Below, piece by piece: positions 8,805 to 22,206 of a DNA stretch of 64,000 nt. The position numbers were made by a program, and so were the translations under genes. Numbering within the stretch: position 1 is the first letter of the stretch; every line of letters starts with the position of its first letter. The notes under the pieces were generated by a model. It saw only the letters and a list, made by a program, of their open reading frames with translations. It was not told where the DNA came from and ran no database searches. Source of the DNA: Isoperla grammatica (Eukaryota > Arthropoda > Insecta > Plecoptera > Perlodidae); NCBI GenBank assembly GCA_945910005.1, contig OX246739.1, forward strand, positions 73,357,523 through 73,421,522, written 5' to 3'.

Positions 8805-10683
8805 ATACATGCTATAATTCAATGACGCAGGTGCTTCTCTTGTCACAATCATTAGTATGAACGTAGTTCTGATATGATTAAAACCTATTTTATAATAACC
8901 TCACTTGTTCACCGAGATTTTAATTGAATTAACAATTATCGAAGCCCGCTACGATTAAATAAAAATAAATAATTTCCTACTTATTTCTATACAGGAAGTT
9001 ATGTCAGGTGGGGGACATTATACAACGTTGGATGTTATGAATTTGCTTCAAAGACAAGTTAACAACTGTGTCAGTATATCATATCTGTAGATCTCAACCA
9101 TAGTAAACGAGGAATTGTTCACATGATTACCCGAAAGACCGCGAACGACTCAAACCCAATCTCCGCACAGACGAACCTTCAATGAAACCGTCTTACGAAG
9201 TATTTCAAATTCAATTTGTTCTCATTGCTTTGGTCATAAATAACAAATAATTTCACATCTCGGCTCGTGAAAACGATTTTGTATCCATATTTCATAATTC
9301 CATAAAATAAAAGCGTAAACTGTTCTAAAAAGTTCAAATTATGCGTTATTGAAAAATATATTCATAATTAAACATCAGTATTTTTGTGATCAGTAAACTG
9401 CAACCGTTTTTCTAGGATCATTTTGAAAGTGGTTGAACGTTTCAACGGGAAACTAAATTTTTTAAAGCGTATTTATTGCCAATGTATCTTAGGTCACTGT
9501 GGCAAGGAAAGTATATAAAATGTAAATGGTACACGTGTAGTGTGTGTGAGGAAAAATTAAAATGTTACTTCCTAACATAGTAATGGGTAGGGCTGTGTAA
9601 ATAAGCTTTGTTACAAAGTTTATCCAAAATATCAATTCTACTGATCGTTATGTTACAAAACAAACATTTTTGGGGCTATGGGATGCTAGTATGTGATCGC
9701 ATCCCGGGCCCCTAGGCAAGTCCGGGCCCTTTGGCAGTCCGGGCCCCCGAGCTGCCACCAGAAAGCTCCTATAATGTAAATACTTCCCTGTATAAGTTAT
9801 AGCCAAACTTAACTCACACAAACTTGAAACTCGCCACTGACCCGCGTCGCCCGGGAAACCTGGTCAAGTCCACATTTTGCGACTTACGACTCGCAATATT
9901 TAGTATAACTTGTCAGTAACACTAATGGCCGTAGGCCTATCTCGAATATCGTTTCCTTGACATTTGAATAGCGCGCCCAGTAGTGCTACTGGTAGGGTGG
10001 CCTCTATTCAGCAAGTCCTAAAATCGCGGTTTAGACCATAAAATTCAATGAAACCCTGAAACAATTTTTACGCCTTCGGCGTAATTACCTCCAGCGGCTG
10101 GGTCTTCGCCCCAGACCCCAGATACACCACGCTACCTCGTGCAGGGACCCCCCAACCCAGCATCCCGGGCCTTATCACAGTCCGCCCCTGTCCATACTCC
10201 AAGTATAGAAGCTCTTCTTGCATCAGCTGTTGGCCGGAGGAAAGCGCGACAGATCTGTAGACGAACATAGACCACTTTTATCTACTTAGATCGATACGAC
10301 AGAATTAGACAACCCAATCAGAGTGCTTTGCTATACGCTCGAGGTAATATCTGCGCTGCTCAAGCACTTTGATTCGACAGCGTCAAGTATGGGGTACACA
10401 AGCGCATTATTTCATTACACGTTACATAATAGAAACCGCTATTTCAATAATCACATTTCTGTATGAATCGTGATAAATGTAGTAGACTACATCACCATTC
10501 GGATGCACAGGCCTACATAAGTGAATATAATGGAAGCTAAAAACGATAAGCATACAAAATGGAAAAGTTCTAAATTCATTAGAGAATAAGAGGAAGTATT
10601 CACAAAACGTCACAGTGGTATTATTAGGGGTAAAATTCGAGCTGTGAATATTAGATGAAGTGTTAGCTACAAAATGGGAAAGT
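8804..10683. other. Anonymous DNA with two GC-rich patches
   Basis: AT-rich with no gene recognised. GC-rich patches at about 9702-9770 (repeated TCCGGGCCC words) and 10069-10200 share GCATCCCGGGCC, so they may be parts of one transposon. A stray GCGCTGCTCA decamer at 10353-10362 matches the core of the satellites further on. Confidence 0.4.
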
Positions 10684-11066
10684 GTTAAGTGCGAAAGGTA
10701 TATCTACGTCAAAAAAGCACAACATTTTCAATTTTAAATTATAATTTAAGAATGGGCTTCGAAATTGAAAATCTTAATCAACAGCGCACTGTGGTTTGGT
10801 AACCCTAAACTAATACTGAATGCTTTAAATGTGTCTAACATTGTAATCAGTATGGTTTTAATTTGTTTTTAATTTTATTACTAATAATCGATTGAATAGT
10901 CAAAATTACTACCCTAATTCATTCATTATGCAGGGCTTACCAAAACACAGTGCGCTGTTGACTCAAATTTTCGATATCGAAGAGTAGCATTCTTCAGATA
11001 TAATTACAAAATGAAACTTTACTGTGGTTTTAACGTAGTAGTACCTTTCGACTTAACACGTTTCAA
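10684..11066. mobile_element. Foldback element, family H, copy 1
   Basis: Inverted arms of about 140 nt. The left starts near TGTTAAGTGCGAAAGGTA and the right ends TACCTTTCGACTTAACAC. Each arm holds the conserved core CAACAGCGCACTGTG followed by TTTGGTAA(G/C)CCCT. The centre (about 10810-10920) is AT-rich and unique. Two further copies lie in tandem at 37.9-38.7 kb. No coding capacity; a non-autonomous DNA transposon or foldback repeat. Confidence 0.65.
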
Positions 11067-13825
11067 CCCCAAGAAAAATAAAAAAAAATAATTAAGTCAC
11101 TGTAAACCACAAAGAGGCTAGAGTGGACCACTACCACACTATTACTAGGCCACCACCACTTCCACTTATAACATCACCGTCCTACTTTACTCCTAGCAAT
11201 ACCATTAATAACTTTTTTCTTATATATGTGACAGTCCGTTAACTTTCACCGCCTCAAGAGTCCCTGGTGTGTTTTATGATCTTATATTTGAATTCTTTGG
11301 TATTTTCGCCACCACTTTCTCAACATACGCCCATATCGATCTGAAAAACTAAAAGCAACTCATCCCCTTGCCGAAGAATGGTCCCGCTGTGGATAATAGG
11401 CCACCCGCCCAACCCGTGTCTCGCTCTGGCTCGCTTAACTTCCCCGTTTTTGTGGTAAGCTCTTGAACCACATTAACAAACCGCGTGAGTCGATAACGGG
11501 ATTCCGTTGCAGAGTTGGCCAGTAGCGCCGCTTGTGTGACGACTGAACACCCGCTAGGTTCGCGTCGGTCGTTATTCACGGCTCGCTACACCCCACACTG
11601 ATTGACATATTTCAATGCAATAAGTTTTACGATTAATTTTTTATTTAAACCTATTATATATTTTGTTCCAACTCTATTTCCCACTCAGAATTATGTACAA
11701 AACACGCTAGTTGACAGAACAAATGACACCCAATCAGTTTAACTGGAGTACACGGACAATAGCACGCGAAACGAGGGCCCATGTCCTGTATAAAAAAATC
11801 TGGCAACGTGGCACGATTCCAAATAGTTTATTACTCATGAATCTAAATGTTTTCATTATGTCAATTGCTTTTACCAACGCAGATTTACTTTATAATACGG
11901 AATGTGTGTTTCAAATATGTGTGGATAAAAGTTCGTTTATTTACCAAATATATTCACTAAGTAAAACTAAATGGAACTTACGTCACAGTTCACTGTTAGT
12001 GGCTACAAATGGCCTGGACTTAACTTCAGTTAACTAGTATATTTTGCGTTTCCCTACAGTTAACCAATAGGGATTTAACTAAAAATTTTAATATGTGAAA
12101 GATGCTTTTCCAAAAAGGAAGCTCATACCAATCCGATATCTTTTTGCTCACTAAATCGAAACTTTTCCCCTGTCTTATGCTTTCCCAGAGTTGAAAACAA
12201 GCTAGTGATAGATAGCTGGAAAGATATCCAAACATGATGCGTTAGGTTTTTGTCTAGCCATCACTCGAGCTAAATGGTTTCTGGTCTTCAGTTTTCCACA
12301 TCACATCTACAGTAGCTTCCAATGTATAAAGAACAGACAAGGTGTAGTAGAACCATAGTTGGCTCATTTCAATACTGATGTTGGTCACTTTAATAGGGGT
12401 GAAATATAATGTTGAAACAGACTCTGGTCTTCGGATAATAGAGACATTGACTTACGATTCATATAACCACATTCTCATATCCAACGTGGTCATTTTATAA
12501 ATAGCATCACATTGGAATCTTTCAGTGGTCAAGCATTAAATAGAAGAGTGAAATCCACAACCATAAATGGATTTTATTAAATTAAGTGTTTGTATACATA
12601 TATTTATGTTTAGCCATACATTACCCTTAATTATTTTAGGTTAACATGGTTTTAGTACCCATAGTTCTGCGAACAACTCATACTCGAGGTGAATCAATAA
12701 GCGAGGTTGACAGTGCTTTGAAACACCTCCCAATCTCTATATAGAACAGGGGCGCACAACATCGTGGTTTAAGAATTTTGTGTTTAATATCACGGATCGC
12801 TTTTATTCTAAATGTTATGTTAATGTCTATAATAATTTGATATCTAGTCTAGGAGACTACATCCTAGATTCTCTTATATATAAAAGGTACAAACATAAAC
12901 GTACAAAACATATTTTACTTTAATTATGTCATTCTGTTATATATAACTAAAGCCAATTATATTTAAAGAGAGTACCTGCTTTTACCATTTGTGTTCATTC
13001 AGTTAATTAAGACTGTCTTCCGAAGAGTTTTTTTTTCAACATTTTTCCTCATGCTATATAATATGTATTGTCTTGCCGAATTCCCAACCTTTATGATTTT
13101 GTCCAATCTTATGTTAAAATGTCAAAAGCTAGTAACTTAGGAAATTTTATAAAGAATACATGTACCCTGTTGCTTACAATTTAATAAATTGTATTTAAAA
13201 AAAAACATCGTGGTAAATAGTTTATCAGTATCTAAATACAAATAGAGTGTATTTAAAACTTTTCACTTCGTTTGTTATTCATTTTCAACAAAGATTCATT
13301 TTTCTAGATATCTTTAAATGTTTCATGTCAAGATTTAACAGCATTTTATTATATTTTCTCAACTTTTATTACAAACTTTATAAAAGTATTGACCATTTGA
13401 TATCGTTTGAAGTAATTGAACATTTCACAACATTAAAAAAAATACTCGTTCAATAGTGGGTCTGTTTAAATATATTCTTTCATTCTTCTCATTATAATCG
13501 GTTGACTAGAAACTACCACAGGTGAAGTCAGGTTCGTCTTACAGTCGCTTCGAAATGATGAGTTCTCATACAAATAGGTTCAAAGAAAATATTGAGAAAT
13601 AAATTTAAGAGAAGAATTTAATATCATATTATCGATTTCTGAAGAAATAAATGTAATGTTTAACACGTTCTTCTATTGAAAGGAGTTCTTTACCGTGGCC
13701 GCTAAAAGCTTTTAGAAAGGTGGAAGGAAGTGGGCGTATGATCAGTGGCGTAGCCGCACGTTAGCGTGAGCAGTGCGTCCCTAAACAGACATCAAGCCCG
13801 ACCGGTCTCAGCGGACTACTTCATC
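11067..13825. other. Mostly AT-rich anonymous DNA
   Basis: No gene recognised. A GC-richer patch at 11349-11600 carries a 76-codon minus-strand frame opening with GTG, with no recognisable domain. 12.7-13.5 kb is very AT-rich and featureless. 13740-13825 is GC-richer and leads into the satellite. Confidence 0.4.
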
Positions 13826-16245
13826 TCAGTAGCTCAGCGGTACACGACCACCTAGCTCGCTGTGATCTAGACGCCGTAGAGCGCTGCTCATAGCGCTGCT
13901 TGTAGCGCTGCTCATAGCGCTGCTCGTAGCGCTGCTCATAGCGTTACACGACCACCTAGCTCGCTGTGATCTAGACGCCGTAGAGCGCTGCTCATAGCGC
14001 TGCTCATAGCGCTGCTCATAGCGCTGCTCATAGCGCTGCTCATAGCGCTGCTCATAGCGCTGCTCATAGCATCAGCGGACTACTTCATCTCAGCAGCTCA
14101 GCGTTACACGACCACCTAGCCCGCTGTGATCTAGACGCCGTAGAGCGCTGCTCATAGCGCTGCTCATAGCGCTGCTCATAGCGCTGCTCATAGCGCTGCT
14201 CATAGCGCTGCTCATAGCGCTGCTCATAGCGCTGCTCATAGCGCTGCTCATAGCGTTACACGACCACCTAGCTCGCTGTGATCTAGACGCCGTAGAGCGC
14301 TGCTCATAGCGCTGCTCATAGCGTTGCTCATAGCGCTGCTTGTAGCGCTGCTCATAGCATCAGCGGACTACTTCATCTCAGCAGCTCAGCGTTACACGAC
14401 CACCTATCCCGCTGTGATCTAGACGCCGTAGAGCGCGTCTCATAGCGCTGCTCATAGCGCTGCTCATAGCACTGCTCATAGCGCTGCTCATAGCATCAGC
14501 GGACTACTTCATCTCAGCAGCTCAGCGTTACACGACCACCTAGCTCGCTGTGATCTAGACGCCGTAGAGCGCTGCTCATAGCGCTGCTCATAGCGCTGCT
14601 CATAGCGCTGCTCATAGCGCTGCTCATAGCGCTGCTTGTAGCGCTGCTCATAGCATCAGCGGACTACTTCATCTCAGCAGCTCAGCGTTACACGACCACC
14701 TAGCCCGCTGTGATCTAGACGCCGTAGAGCGCTGCTCATAGCGCTGCTTGTAGCGCTGCTCATAGCTCTGCTTGTAGCGCTGCTCATAGCGCTGCTCATA
14801 GCGCTGCTCAGAGCGCTGCTCATAGCATCAGCGGACTACTTCATCTCAGCAGCTCAGCGTTACACGACCACCCAGCTCGCTGTGATCTAGACGCCGTAGA
14901 GCGCTGCTCATAGCGCTGCTCATAGCGCTGCTCAGAGCGCTGCTCATAGCGCTGCTCATAGCATCAGCGGACTACTTCATCTCAGCAGCTCAGCGTTACA
15001 CGACCACCCAGCTCGCTGTGATCTAGACGCCGTAGAGCGCTGCTCATAGCGCTGCTTGTAGCGCTGCTCATAGCGCTGCTCATAGCGCTGCTCATAGCAT
15101 CAGCGGACTTCTTCATCTCAGCAGCTCAGCGTTACACGACCACCTAGCTCGCTGTGATCTAGACGCCGTAGAGCGCTGCTCATAGCGCTGCTCATAGCGC
15201 TGCTCGTAGCGCTGCTCGTAGCGCTGCTCATAGCGCTACTCATAGCGTTACACGACCACCTAGCTCGCTGTGATCTAGACGCCGTAGAGCGCTGCTCATA
15301 GCGCTGCTCATAGCATCAGCGGACTACTTCATCTCAGCAGCTCAGCATTACATGACAACCCAGCTCGCTGTGATCTAGACGCCGTAGAGCGCTGCTCATA
15401 GCGCTGCTCATAGCGCTGCTCATAGCGCTGCTCATAGCGCTGCTCATAGCGCTGCTCATAGCGCTGCTCATAGCGCTGCTCATAGCGCTGCTCATAGCGC
15501 TGCTCATAGCGCTGCTCATAGCGCTGCTCATAACGCTGCTCATAGCGCTGCTCATAGCGCTGCTTATAGCATCAGCGGACTACTTCATCTCAGCAGCTCA
15601 GCATTACACGACCACCCAGCTCGCTGTGATCTAGACGCCGTAGAGCGCTGCTCATAGCGCTGCTCATAGCGCTGCTCATAGCGCTGCTCATAGCGCTGCT
15701 TATAGCGCTGCTCATAGCGCTGCTCATAGCATCAGCGGACTACTTCATCTCAGCAGCTCAGCGTTACACGACCACCTAGCCCGCTGTGATCTAGACGCCG
15801 TAGAGCGCTGCTCATAGCGCTGCTTGTAGCGCTGCTCATAGCTCTGCTTGTAGCGCTGCTCATAGCTCTGCTTGTAGCGCTGCTCATAGCGCTGCTTGTA
15901 GCGCTGCTCATAGCGCTACTCATAGCGTTACACGACCACCTAGCTCGCTGTGATCTAGACGCCGTAGAGCGCTTCTCATAGCGCTGCACATAGCGCTGCT
16001 CATAGCGCTGCTCATAGCGCTTCTCATAGCGCTGCTCATAGCGCCGCTCATAGCGCTTCTCATAGCGCCGCTCATAGCGCTGCTCATAGCGCTGCTTATA
16101 GCGCTGCTCATAGCGCCGCTAATAGCGCTGCTTATAGCGCTGCTCATAGCGCCGCTAATAGCGCTGCTCTTAGCGCTGCTTATAGCAATGCTCCATAGCA
16201 TTTCTGCATAGCGCTGCTCATATAGCGCTGCTTCATAGCTGCTCC
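13826..16245. repeat. Higher-order satellite of a 12-bp unit GCGCTGCTCATA
   Basis: Runs of the 12-mer are separated by about 15 headers. Headers contain GTTACACGACCACCTAGC, GCTGTGATCTAGACGCCG and TAGA. Many are preceded by a longer leader GCATCAGCGGACTACTTC...CAGCAGCTCA; others lack it. The number of 12-mers between headers varies from about 2 to 15. Variants (CTTGTA, CTCGTA, TTCTCATA) cluster regionally, and the 3' end (15.97-16.25 kb) is the most degenerate. Minus-strand MSSA-repeat ORFs are a by-product of a unit length divisible by three. Confidence 0.95.
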
Positions 16246-16776
16246 TCTTTGTTAAATGTTTCTATAACTTTCTCAGTATTTGCTCTTGCAAGTTCTTCTT
16301 TCCGCTCTTTGCAAGAGATATTGTTCATGTGGAAGTAGTTCCACATGTAAAATTTCTTTTCCCTCGCCTTACTATAAAATACAAATGTCAGAACATTGGA
16401 TAATAACCACTTTTAAAACATACTGTGGAAATCACACGTAAAGTCGAGTAGTGGAAATGAAAACTAACAGTGTTACTGTTTGATGTGGTGTATGAAATGG
16501 TGTAATTGTGACTAGAATTATTTTCGAAAAAGGCAACTCAAAGTAGAAAGGAATATAATGGGACAACAACAACAACTAAACCGTTACATCTAAAGAGTTC
16601 CTACGTATATAATATTTCAAACTATCAGGTTGAGTTGAGCCGACCACCAGGGGTGTAGCTAGTTTGTTTTATTGAGATAAATACTCGTTTATCACCGAGG
16701 TTGCCGCATGTTCTGTTCTGTACGCAGCAGCATCGACCACTGTGGAAATATATTGTAATGGGATTCGTGTAGGTTT
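16246..16776. other. Spacer between two satellites
   Basis: About 530 bp of AT-rich single-copy-looking DNA separating the 12-bp and 86-bp arrays. No gene recognised. Confidence 0.5.
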
Positions 16777-18416
16777 GTTTATGCCCTGCTCAGCTGACTC
16801 ACGCTATGTATATTGTATAATGTACCCCAGCGCGGTGAGCAGAACACTCCGGAGCTGAGCCCGTTTATGCGCTGCTCAGCTGACTCACGCTATGTATATT
16901 GTATAATATACCCCAGCGCGGTGAGCAGAACACTCCGGAGCTGAGCCCGTTTATGCGCTGCTCAGCCGACTCACGCTATGTATATTGTATAATACACCTT
17001 AGCGCGGTGAGCAGAACACTCCGGAGCTGAGCCCGTTTATGCGCTGCTCAGCCGACTCACGCTATGTATATTGTATAATATACCCCAGCGCGGTGAGCAG
17101 AACACACCGGAGCTGAGCCCGTTTATGCGCTGCTCAGCCGACTCACGCTATGTATATTGTATAATACACCTTAGCGCGGTGAGCAGAACACTCCGGAGCT
17201 GAGCCCGTTTATGCGCTGCTCAGCCGACTCACGCTATGTATATTGTATAATATACCCCAGCGCGGTGAGCAGAACACTCCGGAGCTGAGCCCGTTTATGC
17301 CCTGCTCAGCCGACTCACGCTATGTATATTGTATAATATACCCCAGCGCGGTGAGCAGAACACACCAGAGCTGAGCCCGTTTATGCGCTGCTCAGCTGAC
17401 TCACGCTATGTATATTGTATAATATACCCCAGCGCGGTGAGCAGAACACTCCGGAGCTGAGCCCGTTTATGCGCTGCTCAGCTGACTCACGCTATGTATA
17501 TTGTATAATATACCCCAGCGCGGTGAGCAGAACACTCCGGAGCTAAGCCCGTTTATGCGCTGCTCAGCCGACTCACGCTATGTATATTGTATAATATACC
17601 CCAGCGCGGTGAGCAGAACACACCGGAGCTGAGCCCGTTTATGCGCTGCTCAGCCGACTCACGCTATGTATATTGTATAATATACCCCAGCGCGGTGAGC
17701 AGAACACACCGGAGCTGAGCCCGTTTATGCCCTGCTCAGCCGACTCACGCTATGTATATTGTATAATATACCCCAGCGCGGTGAGCAGAACACACCGGAG
17801 CTGAGCCCGTTTATGCGCTGCTCAGCTGACTCACGCTATGTATATTGTATAATATACCCCAGCGCGGTGAGCAGAACACACCGGAGCTGAGCCCGTTTAT
17901 GCGCTGCTCAGCCGACTCACGCTATGTATATTGTATAATATACCCCAGCGCGGTGAGCAGAACACTCCGGAGCTGAGCCCGTTTATGCGCTGCTCAGCCG
18001 ACTCACGCTATGTATATTGTATAATATAACCCAGCGCGGTGAGCAGAACACACCGGAGCTTAGCCCGTTTATGCGCTGCTCAGCCGACTCACGCTATGTA
18101 TGTTGTATAATACACCTTAGCGCGGTGAGCAGAACACTCCGGAGCTGAGCCCGTTTATGCCCTGCTCAGCCGACTCACGCTATGTATATTGTATAATATA
18201 CCCCAGCGCGGTGAGCAGAACACTCCGGAGCTAAGCCCGTTTATGCGCTGCTCAGCTGACTCACGCTATGTATATTGTATAATATACCCCAGCGCGGTGA
18301 GCAGAACACACCGGAGCTGAGCCCGTTTATGCGCTGCTCAGCTGACTCACGCTATGTATATTGTATAATATACCCCAGCGCGGTGAGCAGAACACACCGG
18401 AGCTAAGCCCGTTTAT
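16777..18416. repeat. 86-bp satellite, about 19 copies
   Basis: The phase marker GTTTATG occurs at 16777, 16863, 16949, 17035 and so on to 18411, exactly 86 bp apart at the points I counted (18 x 86 = 1548 from 16863 to 18411). Each unit has GCGCTGCTCAGC, a TATA-like TGTATAATATACC and GCGGTGAGCAG. CTGCTCA and TGAGCAG are inverted, so each unit can form a hairpin around the AT-rich part. Copies differ by substitutions only (CCCC/CTTA, CTCC/CACC, ATATAC/ACACAC), suggesting continued homogenisation. Confidence 0.95.
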
Positions 18417-18836
18417 CAAACCGAAGCAACGCGCGATTTATAACAGTGGAAATTAAAATTTTAATTAATTTTGTGAATATGTGAGACCTGTCATGTAGAT
18501 GCCATAGTAAAGTGTTGTGCTCTGCATTAAGTGAAGACTGACGCTGTTTGTCAAATGTTATTCATTTTTTGAGAGTGTTTATTTCCGGCCCAAGTGAATC
18601 AGCGGCCCATACGAGAGAACACCCAATCCAAGCTGGTCCTAATCCATTATATCTGTATTACAAGCTGGTATTTTATCTAGAGAGTTCAATACAGATTTCA
18701 TTTCGACCGAACATGGTTCTTTAAAAATCTGATACTGCAAACCATTGCGCAACCTGTAATTTATATAAGGTCTACATACCTTTTTATATTATCTCTCACA
18801 GAAATAGTGGACTACTGTTCTACAGTTCTACACTAA
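18417..18836. other. Anonymous DNA
   Basis: No feature recognised between the 86-bp array and the MITE. Confidence 0.4.
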
Positions 18837-18982
18837 GGGCCGGTGTTACAATCTTAATAGGAAACTTATTTGTAGCAATTGAGCTATTTGGAGGATTTCA
18901 AGGGTTTTGATTGGTCGTTGCCATGGAGACAACAAGCTATTCGACGAATAAGTAGTTTATTGGGACCTTGTAAGACTGGACC
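18837..18982. mobile_element. PIF/Harbinger-like MITE, copy 1
   Basis: A 146-bp element with inverted termini GGGCCGGTGTTACAA and TTGTAAGACTGGACC, flanked by TAA at 18834-18836 and 18983-18985. A 3-bp TWA target duplication with GG-starting termini is characteristic of PIF/Harbinger. A second copy lies inverted at 58353-58499, also flanked by TAA. Too short to encode anything; it would depend on a transposase elsewhere. Confidence 0.8.
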
Positions 18983-21141
18983 TAAGAGCAATCCATTAAA
19001 ATTTCTTCCTTGTACTTTATAATAAGAATATGTATGTAGGCTACTATCTTGATTCTTTAATATAAATAAAACTATTAACAGCAATTATATAAATTGGCAT
19101 AACCGCAAATTAAAATAAAGATCTACTTAACAAATTGGTGTATCTGAATTTGTGATATTATTTCGTTATCCTACCCGAGAAATAAACTGGGTGACTGCAT
19201 GATAGTAATATCCGTAAGAGTATATTGATCAGACATTTTAATATTTTCCATTCTCTAGGGAACCAGAGTTTCTCTAGAGAAAAACATAATTAATATCGGG
19301 CAGTAGAAATGTTATCATACATTTCATAATAAACGTTTTCCTGTTTGGAACTTTTGTTTCGTGCGTGGTTAAAAACTTGAATCATTGCCGGATATTTCCA
19401 CAAATAGGGGTTTACTTCATTTCTGTGATAGCACAAACTATTAAGATAAGCTGCTTTACGGACAACTCGATTTACCGCTGGAGTTGGATTCGAACCAAGT
19501 CCATGAATTGTAAATGGTTGGTGATGATTTTTAATGGATATCCATAAACAAGTCGATTTCTATTTTATGTAATGCCAAGTGTTTGAAATGAAGGAATGCT
19601 GCACGGGATATACACCGATAAGAGATTCAATTCATAGTTTTGAATATATTCCGTGTCCGTTAGCACAAAAGCTCGTTATGTAACGCAGACTAACAACCAT
19701 ATTTTGCACTGTTAAGCATTATTCGCTAAACAGAAACAGCTTTTCCTAAATTCTGTTCGCTTGCTTGCACACAATTACACAATAAGTTAGTTTTTCAATT
19801 TGGACGGCGGCCAGACTTAGGACGGTGCAATGGTAACACTAGGCTCTCAGCTGAAATGAAAATAATGTTTCTTTAAGTTAAGCTACTACGTAAACTATGA
19901 ACAACAGATATTAAAGTCTTCAAACTCCACCAGGTTTTAAACCTAATTATCCCATTTCCGGGCGAAATACAACAAAATTAATGTGAGAACTGACCGGTGT
20001 GTTCAAATAGCACTGCGGGCTAGATTTAAGACCATCCAGACATGTCTTGTTGGAAACAAGATCTTGATTATTAATGGCCAGTTGTATGAATAGGGTTTCA
20101 AGGTACCGGTACTGACAAAAAATGTAAAAAATAAATATCCCATTTACGGGAAAACCGGCCGTTTAATATTTGCATTCCCGCTCTAAAGTTAAAAAGAAAA
20201 CAATTAATCAGCTTATTCAAATTTTTCTAACAGAATTTAATTAAGGTTTTGTAAATCTATCAAAGAGGTATCGTAAGTTACTTTTATTATTATTTTACCA
20301 GATATGAATTTTTTAATGTGGCCCCAGATTTTGATATATTTTGTAGTAGTAATATGGTAATTATTAAACAGAAATGCTAATTTTAAATGTTGAACACTTC
20401 AACTAAAAATATTGTTTGGTGGAGGTGCCGCGTCCAAGTAATTTTTATTATATTGTTATTTAATGCTAAAATTTACTCTGAAATTTAAAGAAGGTTTATT
20501 TAGTTTACACGAAACTTCATAACTTCTCCATGGCGACCTACTGAGACTGCCATAGTTTTGTCTCAAAGATGGCCGCCGCGCGCACAGATGTCATCCGTAC
20601 TTGCCACGTGTCCATATTACTGAGACGTGTGGAATGTTTTGACTTCTAAATTGATCCCTCATTAAACTTATTCAATAACATAGCAACGAACCTTCCCTTA
20701 AAGCAGCTTAAGAATACTGAAACATAACTACCATTTATCCTACTCTATTCTACGGTGTATTCACATAATGTGCATGGCGGCCATACTGAAGTTCACAATA
20801 GCATGTGATTGGTAGTTCATTGTAACAACATTTCAGAGGGCGTTTGGTGCAAATTCTACAATTTTCTAACTTTTGTTTGCTATTCTTATTTAAAAGCAAC
20901 ATAAATATATTCTGTTGTCTCGCTTACTCTTTCAATCGTTTACAAAGGCATAATATAATAATCATTCTCGCCAAACTTTGTCGGATGATATAGGTGCTAC
21001 AACTCTCATGTTTGTTCGTCTTCTACTGACAGCTCAAACGTCAACACACCATTATCTCCATAATGGCCGAATTGTGACGTCACATGAGCCACTATCAAGC
21101 GGATAGGTTTATTAGTGATAACCGTGAAAGTCTGTGCGGTA
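18983..21141. other. Anonymous AT-rich DNA with a few regulatory-like words
   Basis: No gene recognised. Around 20566-20610 there is AGATGGCCGCCGCGCG and an E-box CCACGTGTCC (CACGTG 20605-20610), and TGACGTCA is at 21075-21082. These are isolated motif matches without gene support. Confidence 0.4.
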
Positions 21142-21580
21142 GATAAATAAATAAATTCGTATTTATAGAGTCTACCCACTCAGTAACAAGACTGATTTTC
21201 AGTGGGGGACTTTAATTTAAAGCGACTAAACCAACCCTGTAGGTTCCGAACACCGTCGACGAGTGAGCGATAACCAATCAAAGATCGATATTTCAAATAT
21301 GAAACATAAGAATCAGTGATTGGACAGTGCGAACACCTGCGGACCAAATAATCAACAAGGCCGATTCAGAACAACTTTGAATTTATTTAGTGCTTTGTTG
21401 TTAGGATGGCTCCAAAGTCACCGTCTACTGATTCCTAAGACAGAAAGTGATGAAATGGAATCCATATTAGAAGTTAAAAACTTTTTCCTGAAGCGGGGTT
21501 CGAACCCGGGACTTACGACGTATACGTAGTAAGGACATTGCTACCGGGGGGGGGGGCTATCGGTCAGCGAGTAAGCGTCC
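21142..21580 (-). mobile_element. tRNA-derived SINE, family B, copy 1
   Basis: The minus strand begins in a tRNA-like head with a perfect B-box region GGTTCGAACCCC (plus 21494-21506 complement), interrupted by a poly-G run at 21546-21555. It continues with the family-B body (GGTGTTCGCACTGTCC..., TGATTGGTTATCGCTCACTC) and ends at CTGAGTGGGTAGACT and an AAATAAAT tail near 21142. Other copies are at 22.2, 30.2, 44.6 and 52.3 kb. Confidence 0.75.
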
Positions 21581-22206
21581 CGCGCATTAAGCTGAGCTTC
21601 TGCGCTTCCAAAACAAACATATTTCATGGACGCTGCAGCCCAGTAAAGATAAGAGCCAAGACAAGTTGGTATCTTTCTGAGTACAGTCGCCGACAAAAGC
21701 TAATAACTAGATAAAAGTTGAACAAAACGTTGCTGCCTAAAGAGAAGATTGATAACATGAAAGACTTCTCAAAACAAACAAAAACAATACTTTGCACCGT
21801 CACAATGAGTTGTTCGAACATTTTTATGCAAAGATGGTGTGTAATACTTTTCTACTCGTGGGAAATCGTGGCGACTGTCACAGCCCCCTTAATCATACCA
21901 TATGCTATTCGAGGTCTTACCCAACGCCGCTAAAAGCGCGCCACCGTCGACTGCCATGTTAAAGCCAGTAGCCCCTGTTAATGGCATAGCTATTATTGAT
22001 AGAGTCTAATTGGTCTAATGGTAGATTTACGCAATTATTTACCCAAATACTTAGCATTATCCATCTTCAACAAGCTTGCCATCAATATAAAAATATCTTA
22101 CTCAATTGCCTCCGAATTGAAATCTTTCCTGACATTTAAGAGCTTGGGATACCATGCTACCTAAACTTAAACCTTTTTCCTAAAAACCTTCATTCTAGTT
22201 AATAAA
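21581..22206. other. Anonymous DNA between two SINE copies
   Basis: No gene recognised. It separates two family-B SINEs in opposite orientations (21.1-21.6 and 22.2-22.4 kb). Confidence 0.4.

Noticed and set aside
11349..11579. 76-codon minus-strand ORF in a GC-richer patch
   Set aside because: Starts with GTG, has no recognisable domain and no splice context; GC content alone explains the open frame.
15334..16201. Minus-strand ORFs of MSSAMSSA and MSGAMSSAIS type
   Set aside because: They are translations of the 12-bp satellite, whose unit is four codons long; there is no independent coding evidence.
13826..18416. CRISPR array
   Set aside because: Repeats are contiguous satellites without unique spacers, and the window is eukaryotic in character.
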